Shown here: positions 15,942 to 24,329 of the stretch, piece after piece
Layout of the letters: every line of letters starts with the position of its first letter
Position numbering within the stretch: position 1 is the stretch's first letter
NCBI GenBank assembly: GCA_050331575.1
Contig: JBHJGS010000006.1
Location: forward strand, 1 to 64,000
Direction of reading: 5' to 3'
Length of the DNA stretch: 64,000 nucleotides
From: JBHJGS01 sp050331575
GTDB taxonomy: Bacteria; Pseudomonadota; Alphaproteobacteria; Sphingomonadales; Rhodothalassiaceae
Translations under genes and position numbers: made by a program
Notes under the pieces: model-generated
The model's input: the letters and a program-made list of their open reading frames with translations, nothing else
Told to the model about the DNA's origin: nothing
Databases searched by the model: none

Positions 15942-16853
15942 GTGTCCGCTCCGGAAGCCAATCTGCGCTTGGCGCGCTGGAAGGCCAATGTTCTGGCCGA
16001 GGCGCTGCCGTTCATGCGCCGCTACACCGGCAAAACCTTCGTGGTGAAATATGGCGGCCACGCCATGGGCGATGCCGACAGCGCCCGGCGCTTTGCGGAA
16101 GACGTGGTGCTGTTGCGCCAGGTCGGCATCCGCATGGTCGTGGTCCATGGCGGCGGGCCGCAGATCGGCGCGATGCTGGCGCGGCTGAACATCCGGTCCG
16201 ACTTCATCGACGGGCTGCGTGTGACCTCCGCGGAAATCGTCGATATCGTGGAAATGGTGCTGTCCGGCGCCATCAACAAATCCATCGTGGCGCAGATTTC
16301 CGCCGCCGGCGGCCGGGCGGTCGGCCTATCGGGCAAGGATGGCGGCTTTGTCACGGCGCGCAAGCTGCAGCGGCGCCGGCGCGAGACTGACAGCCATATC
16401 GAGCAGGTGCTGGATCTGGGATATGTCGGCGAGCCGGTGGCGATTGACGCCTCGTTCCTGACCCGCTTTCTCGATGCCGGGCTGATCCCGGTGATTGCTC
16501 CGATCGGTCAGGACCGTGCCGGCGCCACCTACAATATCAATGCCGACACCATGGCCGGCGCGGTGGCTGCGGCGGTCAAGGCGGAACGCCTGCTGCTGCT
16601 GACCGATGTGAAGGGCGTCCTGAACGAGGCGCATGATCTGATTGCCGACCTGACGGCTGATCAAGCACGCGACCTGATCGCTCGCGGCGTCATTTCTGGC
16701 GGCATGATCCCGAAGGTGGAAACCTGCTTGGAAGCCGTCGATGCCGGTGTCGGCGCGGCTGTCATCCTGGACGGCCGCACCTGGCATCCGTTGCTCCTGG
16801 AAATCTTCACAACAGCGGGCGCCGGCACCCTGCTGCGCGGTCAGCCATTGTGA
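15942..16853 (+). CDS. argB: ArgB, N-acetylglutamate kinase
   Basis: ArgB phosphorylates N-acetyl-L-glutamate in the second step of arginine synthesis. The kinase motifs are all present: FVVKYGGHAMGD (phosphate-binding Lys and Gly loop), VVHGGGPQIG, GLRVTSAEIVDIVEMVL, the DAGLIPVIAPIG and NINADTMAGAVAA segments, and the ADP-site GGMIPKVETC. The GTG at 15942 gives a family-typical 303-aa protein starting a few residues before LARWKANVLAEALPFMRRY; an in-frame ATG at 15867 would add 25 residues of no likeness. The 3' end overlaps the convergent DUF2336 gene by 13 bp. Confidence 0.95.
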   Translation: MSAPEANLRLARWKANVLAEALPFMRRYTGKTFVVKYGGHAMGDADSARRFAEDVVLLRQVGIRMVVVHGGGPQIGAMLARLNIRSDFIDGLRVTSAEIVDIVEMVLSGAINKSIVAQISAAGGRAVGLSGKDGGFVTARKLQRRRRETDSHIEQVLDLGYVGEPVAIDASFLTRFLDAGLIPVIAPIGQDRAGATYNINADTMAGAVAAAVKAERLLLLTDVKGVLNEAHDLIADLTADQARDLIARGVISGGMIPKVETCLEAVDAGVGAAVILDGRTWHPLLLEIFTTAGAGTLLRGQPL

Positions 16854-18100
16854 AACAGACCGATTTGGATTTCCATTTCCGGGATCGACAGCGGATAATC
16901 CTTGCCATTGCGCGCGGGGATCAAGTCGCTGGGCAGGATCATCGCCAACTGGGATTGCAATTGATAGGCCGTGCGCATGCTCAAGCCCGCTCGGTAACAG
17001 ATCGCGATCACCGGCTTGGCTTCGCGGGCCTGGATCATCTTGCGCACGACGTCAAAGGGCAGGTCGGCCAGCGCCGCGAGATAGTGCATCGCCAGCTTGC
17101 GCCGGTTGCTCTTCACCGCTGACAAGATGGTGTCATCCTCGATCGCGTTCCGCTTCCTCATGGAGTGGGCCAGATCGGCCAATTTGTCATCGTCGGTTTC
17201 GTCGATCTTGCGAGTGGCACTGTCCGGCCCTTTGACACGGTCCAGCAGCTTGCGTTTCATATCCTCGGGCAGATTGTGCTTGGCGACCATGGTATCCACA
17301 AGCGGCCGCGCCACGAACGTCGTCAGCCGTTGCATCACCCGCATGGACAGATCCGGCCGGTGCACCAGCGGCCCGTGCAACATGCTGGTCTCTTTGGCCT
17401 GCTCGACGATCTTGTCCATCGTGTCTTCGCGAATATGCGCCTTCGGATTGGTCAGCAGCGCGGCAATCGCCGGCACCTCCAGCGTGGCGGCGATATCATC
17501 GGCGACCTGTTCGGAGACTTCCGGGCGCTGTGCCACCGCGCCGAGCCTGGTCGCGCTCAGGCCTGCGGCAATCAGTTCACGCAGGTCTTCATCGCTCAAC
17601 AGCGGAGAATATTGCAGGATCGGGCAGGAAATCTCCTCCAGATCGTCCGCGGCCAGGGTTTTGGCCAGATGCGGCGGCACCAAGCCGCTCTGGTGAATTT
17701 CTTCCGCTAACCGTTGACGCACCACCGCGGCTTGATCCTGCGCCAGCTTCTCCATGATCGCGATGGTCGCCTCGCGCACATGGGCCAGTTCCGGATCGGT
17801 GAGGTCCGGCATGATGCGCACGATCTTGCGGCCCAGTTCGGCACGAACTTCATCTTGCTCGTCTTCGGCCAGGAGTTGATTGGCCTGTTGCGGCGTGCGG
17901 GTGTTGCCAGCCACGGCAGCCCGCGCATCGGCATCGCCTTGTTCGGCCAGATAATAGAGGATCTCCGGCGGTGTGTCCGGGCGTTTGGCCAGGATCAACT
18001 GCGCTTCGCGGCTGCCCGTCTCCAGAGCGGTGCGCGCGCGGTCATAGTCCATCGGTTTTCCCGGGCCGGGCACGGCGGATTTTATCGCTTTGTCGTTCAC
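16841..18100 (-). CDS. DUF2336 protein
   Basis: A 419-aa soluble, mainly helical protein of the alphaproteobacterial DUF2336 family. It shows repeated HEAT-like units such as LAKRPDTPPEILYYLAEQGD and VAGNTRTP, then a run of short helical repeats (LLTNPKAHIREDTMDKIV). The C-terminal 60 residues (AREAKPVIAICYRAGLSMRT) are the most conserved part of the family. Its biochemical role is unknown; Caulobacter members have been linked to stalk or surface regulation. The start is a GTG overlapping the stop of the diguanylate cyclase gene (GTGA), so the two are co-translated and may act together. Confidence 0.85.
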   Translation of the reverse strand: MNDKAIKSAVPGPGKPMDYDRARTALETGSREAQLILAKRPDTPPEILYYLAEQGDADARAAVAGNTRTPQQANQLLAEDEQDEVRAELGRKIVRIMPDLTDPELAHVREATIAIMEKLAQDQAAVVRQRLAEEIHQSGLVPPHLAKTLAADDLEEISCPILQYSPLLSDEDLRELIAAGLSATRLGAVAQRPEVSEQVADDIAATLEVPAIAALLTNPKAHIREDTMDKIVEQAKETSMLHGPLVHRPDLSMRVMQRLTTFVARPLVDTMVAKHNLPEDMKRKLLDRVKGPDSATRKIDETDDDKLADLAHSMRKRNAIEDDTILSAVKSNRRKLAMHYLAALADLPFDVVRKMIQAREAKPVIAICYRAGLSMRTAYQLQSQLAMILPSDLIPARNGKDYPLSIPEMEIQIGLFHNG

Positions 18101-19800
18101 TGCTGATCCCCGTCAGCAAAAGCGTAGCGGCCTCGACCGCTGCGCTTCACGGCATAAAGCGCCCGGTCCGCCCGCTCGGCCAGTCCTTCCAGGGTTTCTT
18201 CGCGCTCCGGGTGGCTGATGGCAATGCCGACGCTCAACCCCAGATCGGATTGGGGATCGCCGGTGGCCCGCCGCAGGCCGGCAACCTCCTCCAGCAACGC
18301 CTGGGCTTTCGCTGCGGCGCCCTTGGCATCGGTCTCTTCCAGCCAGACGGCGAATTCATCACCGCCGAGACGGCCAGCAGCGTCGCCCACGCGGATCGAC
18401 TCGCGCAGGAGCCGGCCCATCTCGCCCAAGACCTTGTCACCCACCGCATGACCCATCGTATCATTCACCGCCTTGAAATGATCCAAATCCACATACATCA
18501 GCGCGCCGGGGCGGCCGGTGCGCCGATGATGCGCCAGCCGCCGCTCCAACTCCTCCATAAAGGCTCGGCGGTTAAGCAATTCCGTCAAGTCGTCAACACG
18601 GGATAAACGTTTCAAACGTTCGATCAACGCAGCCTGTCGCAGGGCGATGCCGATTTGCGACATCACCTGCGTGACCAGGTCGATCTCGTAAGCGCGCCAA
18701 GGCGCCTTATCGGCATCGCGGGACAAGAGCAGCGCGGCGGCCAGCGTCCCGCCGGAGCCGACCCGCGCGGTCAAGACGGTGTCGGCGAATAATTCAACCA
18801 GCGGTTCGGTCTCGCTGGACCAGTCCGCCAGTTCATTCAGTTTGGCGGCGGCCTGGCCCAGCGGTCCAGCCCCGTCCAGCCCCCTGCGTTGACGCACCTT
18901 GCCGCGGCTCAACAGACACCATCCGCCGCGCGCCTTGGTCACCAGAGGCAGGCTTTGGGCCACTGCCTGCAAAATCTTTTCCGGTGCGGCATCGGAGCGC
19001 ACCGCCAGCAGAATTTGCGCGATCAGAGATTGGCGCGCCTGTTCCAGCGCCCGGGCGGTTTCCTGGGCCGCGCTTTCTGTGACGTTAAGGCCAATGCCGC
19101 GGGCACCGGTCCAGCGCCCATCCCGGTCAAACCGCGGCCGCGCGGCAAGCCGGAATGCCGCCCGCTTGGTCTCGTCGCCGCGCAGGGCCACCCAATAGGT
19201 CGCCACTTCCATCGGACCATGCGCACGAAACGGATCAGGCTGATCCGAGACCGGAGCGAAAATGGTCTCCGCGCGACGGCCCAGCATATCCTCCGGTCCC
19301 AGTCCCACCGCACCGCCAGGGGTGATATAGGTGAAGCGCCCGTCGGCATCGGTTTCCCAAGCGAAATCCGCAGCGCATTGAAGAAACGCGCCGAAGCGCT
19401 CGCGGCTGGCCATAAGATTTGCCGCAAGCTTGCGCTCCAGGGTCAGATCGCGCCCGGTCAGGAGCACGTCGCCTTGTGCCATGGGGATGGCCAGCAAATC
19501 GATGCTGCGGTCGATGTGCGGCGGCTCTTGGGTCCAGGTCAGGGCGCACAGACTTGCATGCGCGCGTGCGCTCCTCACCGCGCTGATCAGGGCCGGCTGC
19601 GCTGCGCGCCAACCGCGGGCCAGTTGTTCGCCCGGTCCATTAGCCGCCATCAAGTCGTCATCGCTTGAGATCAGTATGGACGGCACCGCGCTGGCGGCGA
19701 TCAAATCGATCGGGTTGATCGAGCGCGCCGGAGCGGACGGCCGACCGGCGCTTTCAGAGGCGCCGTCGCCGGACTTGATCGCTTTAATGGGCTCGCTCAT
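18097..19800 (-). CDS. Diguanylate cyclase with PAS and GAF-like sensory domains
   Basis: A 567-aa cytoplasmic protein. An N-terminal PAS-like region (about 30-110) is followed by a clear PAS (about 130-255; FGAFLQCAADFAWETDADG), a GAF-like domain (about 270-395) and a C-terminal GGDEF domain (about 400-560). The active site is intact (GRLGGDEFAVWLE), and the RVGD five residues before it is a proper inhibitory I-site, so it should make cyclic di-GMP with product inhibition. No EAL domain. The ATG at 19800 has no strong ribosome site. It overlaps the DUF2336 gene by 4 bp and is divergent from the HAD gene. Confidence 0.92.
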   Translation of the reverse strand: MSEPIKAIKSGDGASESAGRPSAPARSINPIDLIAASAVPSILISSDDDLMAANGPGEQLARGWRAAQPALISAVRSARAHASLCALTWTQEPPHIDRSIDLLAIPMAQGDVLLTGRDLTLERKLAANLMASRERFGAFLQCAADFAWETDADGRFTYITPGGAVGLGPEDMLGRRAETIFAPVSDQPDPFRAHGPMEVATYWVALRGDETKRAAFRLAARPRFDRDGRWTGARGIGLNVTESAAQETARALEQARQSLIAQILLAVRSDAAPEKILQAVAQSLPLVTKARGGWCLLSRGKVRQRRGLDGAGPLGQAAAKLNELADWSSETEPLVELFADTVLTARVGSGGTLAAALLLSRDADKAPWRAYEIDLVTQVMSQIGIALRQAALIERLKRLSRVDDLTELLNRRAFMEELERRLAHHRRTGRPGALMYVDLDHFKAVNDTMGHAVGDKVLGEMGRLLRESIRVGDAAGRLGGDEFAVWLEETDAKGAAAKAQALLEEVAGLRRATGDPQSDLGLSVGIAISHPEREETLEGLAERADRALYAVKRSGRGRYAFADGDQQ

Positions 19801-19828
19801 GGTTGCGGCACCGCACCGGGATTAGGGG

Positions 19829-20542
19829 ATGACAACACTCTCTCTTAACAGCATGGCAAACGCAAAAGCTGCGTTAACCGACCAAGCCGTCCAGGCGGAG
19901 GCATGGATTTTCGACCTGGACAATACCCTGTACCCGCCCGAATGCGACCTGTTCGGGCAGATCGACCAACGCATGGGCCTGTATATTCAAGACCGGCTGG
20001 GGCTGGACCCGGTCACCGCCCGCGTCATCCAGAAGCGCTATTTTTTTGATCATGGCACCACCCTGGCCGGGCTGATGGCACGCCACCGCATTGATCCGCA
20101 CGAATTCATGCACTTCGTTCATGACATCGACGTGGCGGCCGTAGCACCGGATGCCCGGCTTGATCGCGCCCTGTCCGACCTGCCGGGCAGGAAGCTGGTG
20201 TTCACCAACGGGTCGGCGGCCCATGCGGAGCGGGTTCTGGCGCGGCTGGGCGTGGCACGCCATTTTGAGGGCGTGTTCGATATTGCCGCCGGCGATTTCG
20301 TGCCGAAGCCCGAAGACGCGCCCTATGATCGGCTGATCGCGCGCTTTGGCATCAATCCCGCGCGCACCGTGATGATCGAGGATATGGCGCGCAACCTGGT
20401 GCCGGCGGCCGCGCGCGGCATGACCACGGTGTGGCTGACCAGCTGCACGCGCTATGGCGATCTGAATGTCGACCGATCCGCCATCGATCATGAGATCGAC
20501 GATCTGGTGGCCTGGCTGGAGGCGATGACCCAGCGCGCCTGA
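19829..20542 (+). CDS. HAD-family pyrimidine 5'-nucleotidase-like phosphatase
   Basis: A 237-aa HAD hydrolase. Motif I is FDLDNTLYP (nucleophile and acid Asp), motif II FTNGSA, motif III Lys in FVPKPEDAPYD, and motif IV VMIEDMARN. The YPP/LFGQID start is typical of the yeast SDT1/PHM8-like pyrimidine nucleotidase branch common in alphaproteobacteria. Substrates are probably nucleoside monophosphates. The ATG at 19829 follows AGGGG with no spacing; an ATG at 19853 is an alternative start. Confidence 0.88.
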   Translation: MTTLSLNSMANAKAALTDQAVQAEAWIFDLDNTLYPPECDLFGQIDQRMGLYIQDRLGLDPVTARVIQKRYFFDHGTTLAGLMARHRIDPHEFMHFVHDIDVAAVAPDARLDRALSDLPGRKLVFTNGSAAHAERVLARLGVARHFEGVFDIAAGDFVPKPEDAPYDRLIARFGINPARTVMIEDMARNLVPAAARGMTTVWLTSCTRYGDLNVDRSAIDHEIDDLVAWLEAMTQRA

Positions 20543-20659
20543 CCCCTGCTGGCATCAGCGGCGCACACGCCGAGGCCATGGCCGAAACGTCAATGCCACG
20601 CGGTGATTGAGTCGACGCGCCGGGCCGGCCTCGCAAGCGTTCGACCAAGACGGCTCTCG

Positions 20660-22285
20660 TCAGGCCGTGGCGGTCATGCGCGGCTCGTCCGGTTCCGGTG
20701 TTAGAACCGTTTCTTGCGCTTGGTCCAGCAGGCCCGGATAATTCAGCGTGTAATGCAGCCCGCGGCTTTCCCGACGCTGTTGGGCGGACCGCACGATCAA
20801 GAGCGCCACCGTGGTCAGATTGCGCAGCTCCAAGAGATCAGCGGTGACGCGGAAATTGCCGTAATAGTCCTGGATTTCCTCACAGAGCAGTTCCACGCGC
20901 CGGCGCGCGCGGGCCAGGCGCTTGTCGGTGCGCACGATGCCCACATAGTTCCACATGGTGCGGCGCAGTTCCGCCCAATTGTGCGCCACGACGATTTCCT
21001 CGTCGCTGTCGGTGACGCGGCTTTCGTCCCACGGCCGGATCGCCGGCGGCTGTGCGGCGGCATCGCGCGAGGCGGCGATATCATCGGCTGCGGCCTGGCC
21101 CATCACCAGACATTCCAGTAGCGAGTTGGACGCCATGCGGTTCGCGCCGTGCAGGCCGGTATGAGCGCATTCGCCAATGGCATAAAGCCCGGGCAGGTCC
21201 GTGCGGGCGGCCAGATCGGTCAGCACGCCGCCGCAGGTATAGTGTGCGGCCGGCACCACCGGGATTGGCTGTTTGGTCATGTCGATGCCGTAGCGCATCA
21301 GCCGCCGGTAGATATTGGGAAAATGGCCGATGACGAAATCCGGATCCTTGTGGCTGATGTCCAGATAGACGCAAGGCTGGCCGAGCCGCTTCATCTCATG
21401 GTCGATGGCGCGGGCGACGATGTCGCGCGGGGCCAGTTCCGCCCGCTCGTCAAAGCGCGGCATGAAGCGCTCGCCGTCGGCCAGTTTCAGCACGCCCCCT
21501 TCACCGCGCACCGCCTCGGTGATCAGCAGGGTCTTGGCCTCGGGGTGATAAAGACAGGTCGGGTGGAACTGGTTGAATTCCATATTGGCGACGCGGCAGC
21601 CGGCCCGCCAGGCCAGCGCAATGCCGTCGCCGGTCGCCCCGTCGGGATTGGAGGTATAGACATAGACCCGGGAGGCCCCGCCGGTGGCCAGGATCGTCGA
21701 CCGGGCGGGCAGTGCCTGAATGTGGCAGCTGTCCAGATCCAGAACATAGGCCCCATGGCAGCGTGCCGCGCCGCCCGGCCGCATCAGATGGCGCGGCCCG
21801 ATCAGATCCACCGCCATGTGCCGTTCCAGCACCTCGATGTTCGGCGCCTCAGCGACGCGCTCTTCCAGAGTTTTCTGCACCGCCTTGCCGGTGGCGTCAG
21901 CGACATGGATGATGCGGCGGTGCGAATGCCCGCCCTCCTGGGTCAGATGATAGCCATAGCCGTCTTCCTGCGGCGCGGCGGGGGTGAAAGCGACGCCCTG
22001 GTCGATCAGCCGCTGAATCGCCTCGCGGCCGCGCTCGCAGATGAAGCGCACCGCCGCCTCGTTGCACAGCCCGGCGCCGGCAACCAGCGTGTCGGCGATA
22101 TGGCTGTCGATGGTGTCGGTGGCGTCAAGCACCGCGGCGATGCCGCCCTGGGCCCATTTCGTCGCTCCGCCGGAGACATCGCCCTTGGACAAGACGGCGA
22201 TCTTGAAGGCGCGCGGCAGCGCCAAGGCCGCGGTCAACCCAGCAGCCCCGGATCCGATAATCAAAACGTCGAAGCGCGTCTGCAT
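20660..22285 (-). CDS. nadB: NadB, L-aspartate oxidase
   Basis: NadB oxidises L-aspartate to iminoaspartate using FAD, the first step of de novo NAD synthesis. The FAD-binding Rossmann motif IIGSGAAGLTAALAL is at the N-terminus; GGATKWAQGGIAAVLD, the ATGGASRVYVYTSNPDGATG region, and the H-T-GLHGANRMASNSLLE segment match the succinate dehydrogenase/NadB flavoprotein family. The C-terminal helical domain is present. At 541 aa it is the usual length. nadA and nadC are not adjacent. Upstream lies the toxin-antitoxin pair on the same strand, 58 bp away. Confidence 0.95.
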   Translation of the reverse strand: MQTRFDVLIIGSGAAGLTAALALPRAFKIAVLSKGDVSGGATKWAQGGIAAVLDATDTIDSHIADTLVAGAGLCNEAAVRFICERGREAIQRLIDQGVAFTPAAPQEDGYGYHLTQEGGHSHRRIIHVADATGKAVQKTLEERVAEAPNIEVLERHMAVDLIGPRHLMRPGGAARCHGAYVLDLDSCHIQALPARSTILATGGASRVYVYTSNPDGATGDGIALAWRAGCRVANMEFNQFHPTCLYHPEAKTLLITEAVRGEGGVLKLADGERFMPRFDERAELAPRDIVARAIDHEMKRLGQPCVYLDISHKDPDFVIGHFPNIYRRLMRYGIDMTKQPIPVVPAAHYTCGGVLTDLAARTDLPGLYAIGECAHTGLHGANRMASNSLLECLVMGQAAADDIAASRDAAAQPPAIRPWDESRVTDSDEEIVVAHNWAELRRTMWNYVGIVRTDKRLARARRRVELLCEEIQDYYGNFRVTADLLELRNLTTVALLIVRSAQQRRESRGLHYTLNYPGLLDQAQETVLTPEPDEPRMTATA

Positions 22286-22343
22286 ACGCTAAACTGGCGC
22301 TGGCCGCGCTGAAAAGGCAAGCCGCTTCTCTGTCACGGTCGGC

Positions 22344-22841
22344 CTATTTGAAGAGGCGATCATCCCACCAGACCGAGGTTTCCAGTCCCGGCTCAATGGA
22401 CGGGAAGTCCGGATGATCGGCGTTGATCACGACATTCTGCTCGATCCGGGCGACCACCGACGGCACGAACAAAAGGACGCTGCGACGCTCACGATACCAG
22501 GCGGTGCCGAACCACCGTGAGACTTCGCCATTGCGCTGAAACCAGTTCGGCAGCCTGTCCTTTGTGACGCGTTCATAACTGAGGCCAGCCGGAAGAAAAA
22601 TTTCGATGAAATGCTGATTCGGCGGCATCATGCCGTTCCAGTGCGCCAGGGTCTCCAACATCGCCGTCGAATAATGCTCCGAGGCATAGAGCACAGCAGA
22701 TCCGGCTTGATGCCAACGACCGGCGACCCGACGGGCCCCCTCCGCTGAGAAGACGGGATAGGCGCCGGCGGGATCGCCGATGCGGTAGACATTTCGCTGT
22801 TTGGGCAGGCGCCGAGGGTGCACAGGCCCGGCCGTGGTCAC
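22344..22841 (-). CDS. RES-domain toxin
   Basis: A 165-aa RES-family protein. The characteristic residues appear in NVYRIGDPAGAYPVFSAEGA (Arg, Tyr), RRVAGRWHQAGSAVLYASEH (Gly-x-R-W and Tyr-Ala-Ser-Glu) and the later HWNGMMPPNQHFIEI. RES toxins of the MbcT/ParT type degrade or transfer ADP-ribose from NAD and stop growth. The gene begins at a GTG overlapping the antitoxin stop (GTGA). The order antitoxin then toxin is standard for Xre-RES modules. Confidence 0.9.
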   Translation of the reverse strand: MTTAGPVHPRRLPKQRNVYRIGDPAGAYPVFSAEGARRVAGRWHQAGSAVLYASEHYSTAMLETLAHWNGMMPPNQHFIEIFLPAGLSYERVTKDRLPNWFQRNGEVSRWFGTAWYRERRSVLLFVPSVVARIEQNVVINADHPDFPSIEPGLETSVWWDDRLFK

Positions 22842-23305
22842 ACCGGCATGCCGGCCTCGGCCCGCGCCAGAAGATGCCGCACGGCTGTGGCACCTGCGGA
22901 GCTTGAGCGCGCGAGGTCGAAGGGTGACTGATCGTCCAGCATTGGATGCGGCCGGGTGAGGAATGCGCGCAATTTCTCCTTATCGCCGTGAAACGCCCGC
23001 CCGGCGGCATCGATGACCCGGCTCAATTCATAAAGCCTTTCGCTATGAGCGCGCGACAGGGGGCGCTGCGCCTGGCGGGCACGACGCAGCGTCGGTTCCG
23101 GAATGACCGGTCCGATGATCTCGGCTCGGCCCAACACATGCGCAAGGGCTGTGGCTGATCGGGTCGGCAGCCCGCTTCCCACCTGGCCGGCGAGCGCGAT
23201 ATCGTCGAAGCCCAGCGGATCATCCAACGCCAAAAGCAGGGCCAGTCGCGCAGCTTCCGTGGACGGAAGCTCGGCCGGCTCGCCGTACAAGGAAAGATCA
23301 TCCAT
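22838..23305 (-). CDS. Xre/MbcA/ParS-type antitoxin
   Basis: A 155-aa antitoxin of the Xre-RES type. The N-terminal part includes a helical DNA-binding region (about 40-100, DDIALAGQVGSGLPTRSATA), and the C-terminal DUF2384-type part (about 95-155) reads SERLYELSRVIDAAGRAFHG and HPMLDDQSPFDLARSSSAGA, the toxin-binding/ParS pattern. An ATG at 23305 follows AAAGG. The gene is preceded by a promoter with two matching operators, as expected for autoregulation by the complex. Confidence 0.9.
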   Translation of the reverse strand: MDDLSLYGEPAELPSTEAARLALLLALDDPLGFDDIALAGQVGSGLPTRSATALAHVLGRAEIIGPVIPEPTLRRARQAQRPLSRAHSERLYELSRVIDAAGRAFHGDKEKLRAFLTRPHPMLDDQSPFDLARSSSAGATAVRHLLARAEAGMPV

Positions 23306-23323
23306 CGCCTTTGCCCTTCATTG

Positions 23324-23335
23324 CGTCAGTTGACG
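23324..23335. promoter_or_regulatory. Operator 1 of the Xre-RES pair
   Basis: CGTCAGTTGACG: perfect inverted repeat (CGTCA, 2 bases, TGACG). It lies between the -10 element and the antitoxin start, near the expected transcription start. Same half sites as the operator at 23346-23357; centres are 22 bp apart, two helical turns. Confidence 0.75.
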
Positions 23336-23337
23336 AC

Positions 23338-23366
23338 TATATAGGCGTCAGATGACGGTAAGGCAA
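23338..23366 (-). promoter_or_regulatory. Sigma-70-type promoter of the Xre-RES operon
   Basis: Read on the minus strand: -35 TTGCCT (23366-23361), a 17-bp spacer, -10 TATATA (23343-23338). The start of transcription would be near 23330, about 25 bp before the antitoxin ATG. One operator lies in the spacer and another just after the -10. Confidence 0.7.
23346..23357. promoter_or_regulatory. Operator 2 of the Xre-RES pair
   Basis: CGTCAGATGACG: perfect inverted repeat (CGTCA, 2 bases, TGACG) inside the -35/-10 spacer. A protein bound here would block RNA polymerase. It pairs with the operator at 23324-23335. Confidence 0.75.
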
Positions 23367-23530
23367 GCGGACAGGCCCACCCCCGGCGGCCACCGACTTC
23401 TCTGCCGCGCCGAGCGAGGCGCTTTTTGTCTGTGCCGGCGCTCAACTGGGCGGTCAGTGACACCGGCTTGTCCACACCCGGCCGCGCGCGCTAGGCACTG
23501 TGTCTGACCCTCGGGACCGGAGGCCCGCCG

Positions 23531-24328
23531 ATGACCGCCTTGACCGCCTATGAGCGCATCCGATTTGCCCGCGACGGGCGGGTGGTGACCGCGACGATCG
23601 ATGCGCCAGGGCCGGTGAACGCGGTGGATGGTAAGCTGCACGAGGAATTGGCGCGGCTGTTCGACGATCTGCAGCGCGACCCTGAGAGCGATCTGTGCGT
23701 GCTGACCGGGGCGGGGCGCGCCTTTTGCGCCGGCGGTGATTTCGATTGGTTCGCCGAGCAGATCGCCGATCCCGCCAAATTCCGCGATCTGGCGCATGAC
23801 GCCAAGCGCATCGTCTCCTCGCTTTTGGATATGGAAAAGCCGATCCTGTGCCGACTGAATGGTGCGGCCGCCGGCCTGGGCGCGACCATCGCCTTGTTGT
23901 GCGATATCATCATTGCCGACGAGGCCGCCGTGATCGGTGACCCGCATGTCAAGGTCGGGCTGGTCGCCGGGGACGGCGGGGCGGTGATCTGGCCGGAACT
24001 GATCGGCATCGCGCGCGCCAAGGAATTTCTGATGACCGGCGACATGATCCCGGCCAAACAGGCCGCCGCCATGGGGCTGATCAACCACGCCGTGCCGGGC
24101 GACCAATTGGACGCCAAACTGGCCGAGATGATCGCCAAGCTTCAGGCCAATCCGCGCTGGGCGGTGCGCTGGACCAAGACCGTGGCCAATCTGCCCCTGA
24201 AGAAGCGCGCGGTGGAATTGATGGACGCGGCGATCGCCTATGAAAGCCTGTCCAACCGCACCGCTGACCGTGCCGAGGCGGTTGCGGCCATGCGCGAGAA
24301 ACGTCCGCCCAAGCTGAGCGGGGAATGA
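23531..24328 (+). CDS. Enoyl-CoA hydratase/isomerase (crotonase) family protein
   Basis: A 265-aa crotonase. The oxyanion-hole loop VLTGAGRAFCAGGDFDWF and the second loop NGAAAGLGATIALLCDIIIA are present. At the position of the first catalytic glutamate the sequence reads IGDPHVKVGLVAGDGGAVIW; the second usual glutamate is replaced by Asp/Gly, so the exact reaction (hydratase, isomerase or other) is open. It is the first gene of a three-gene plus-strand operon with two acyl-CoA dehydrogenase-family genes, only 1 bp apart from the next, pointing to acyl-CoA degradation. Confidence 0.88.
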   Translation: MTALTAYERIRFARDGRVVTATIDAPGPVNAVDGKLHEELARLFDDLQRDPESDLCVLTGAGRAFCAGGDFDWFAEQIADPAKFRDLAHDAKRIVSSLLDMEKPILCRLNGAAAGLGATIALLCDIIIADEAAVIGDPHVKVGLVAGDGGAVIWPELIGIARAKEFLMTGDMIPAKQAAAMGLINHAVPGDQLDAKLAEMIAKLQANPRWAVRWTKTVANLPLKKRAVELMDAAIAYESLSNRTADRAEAVAAMREKRPPKLSGE

Positions 24329-24329
24329 G

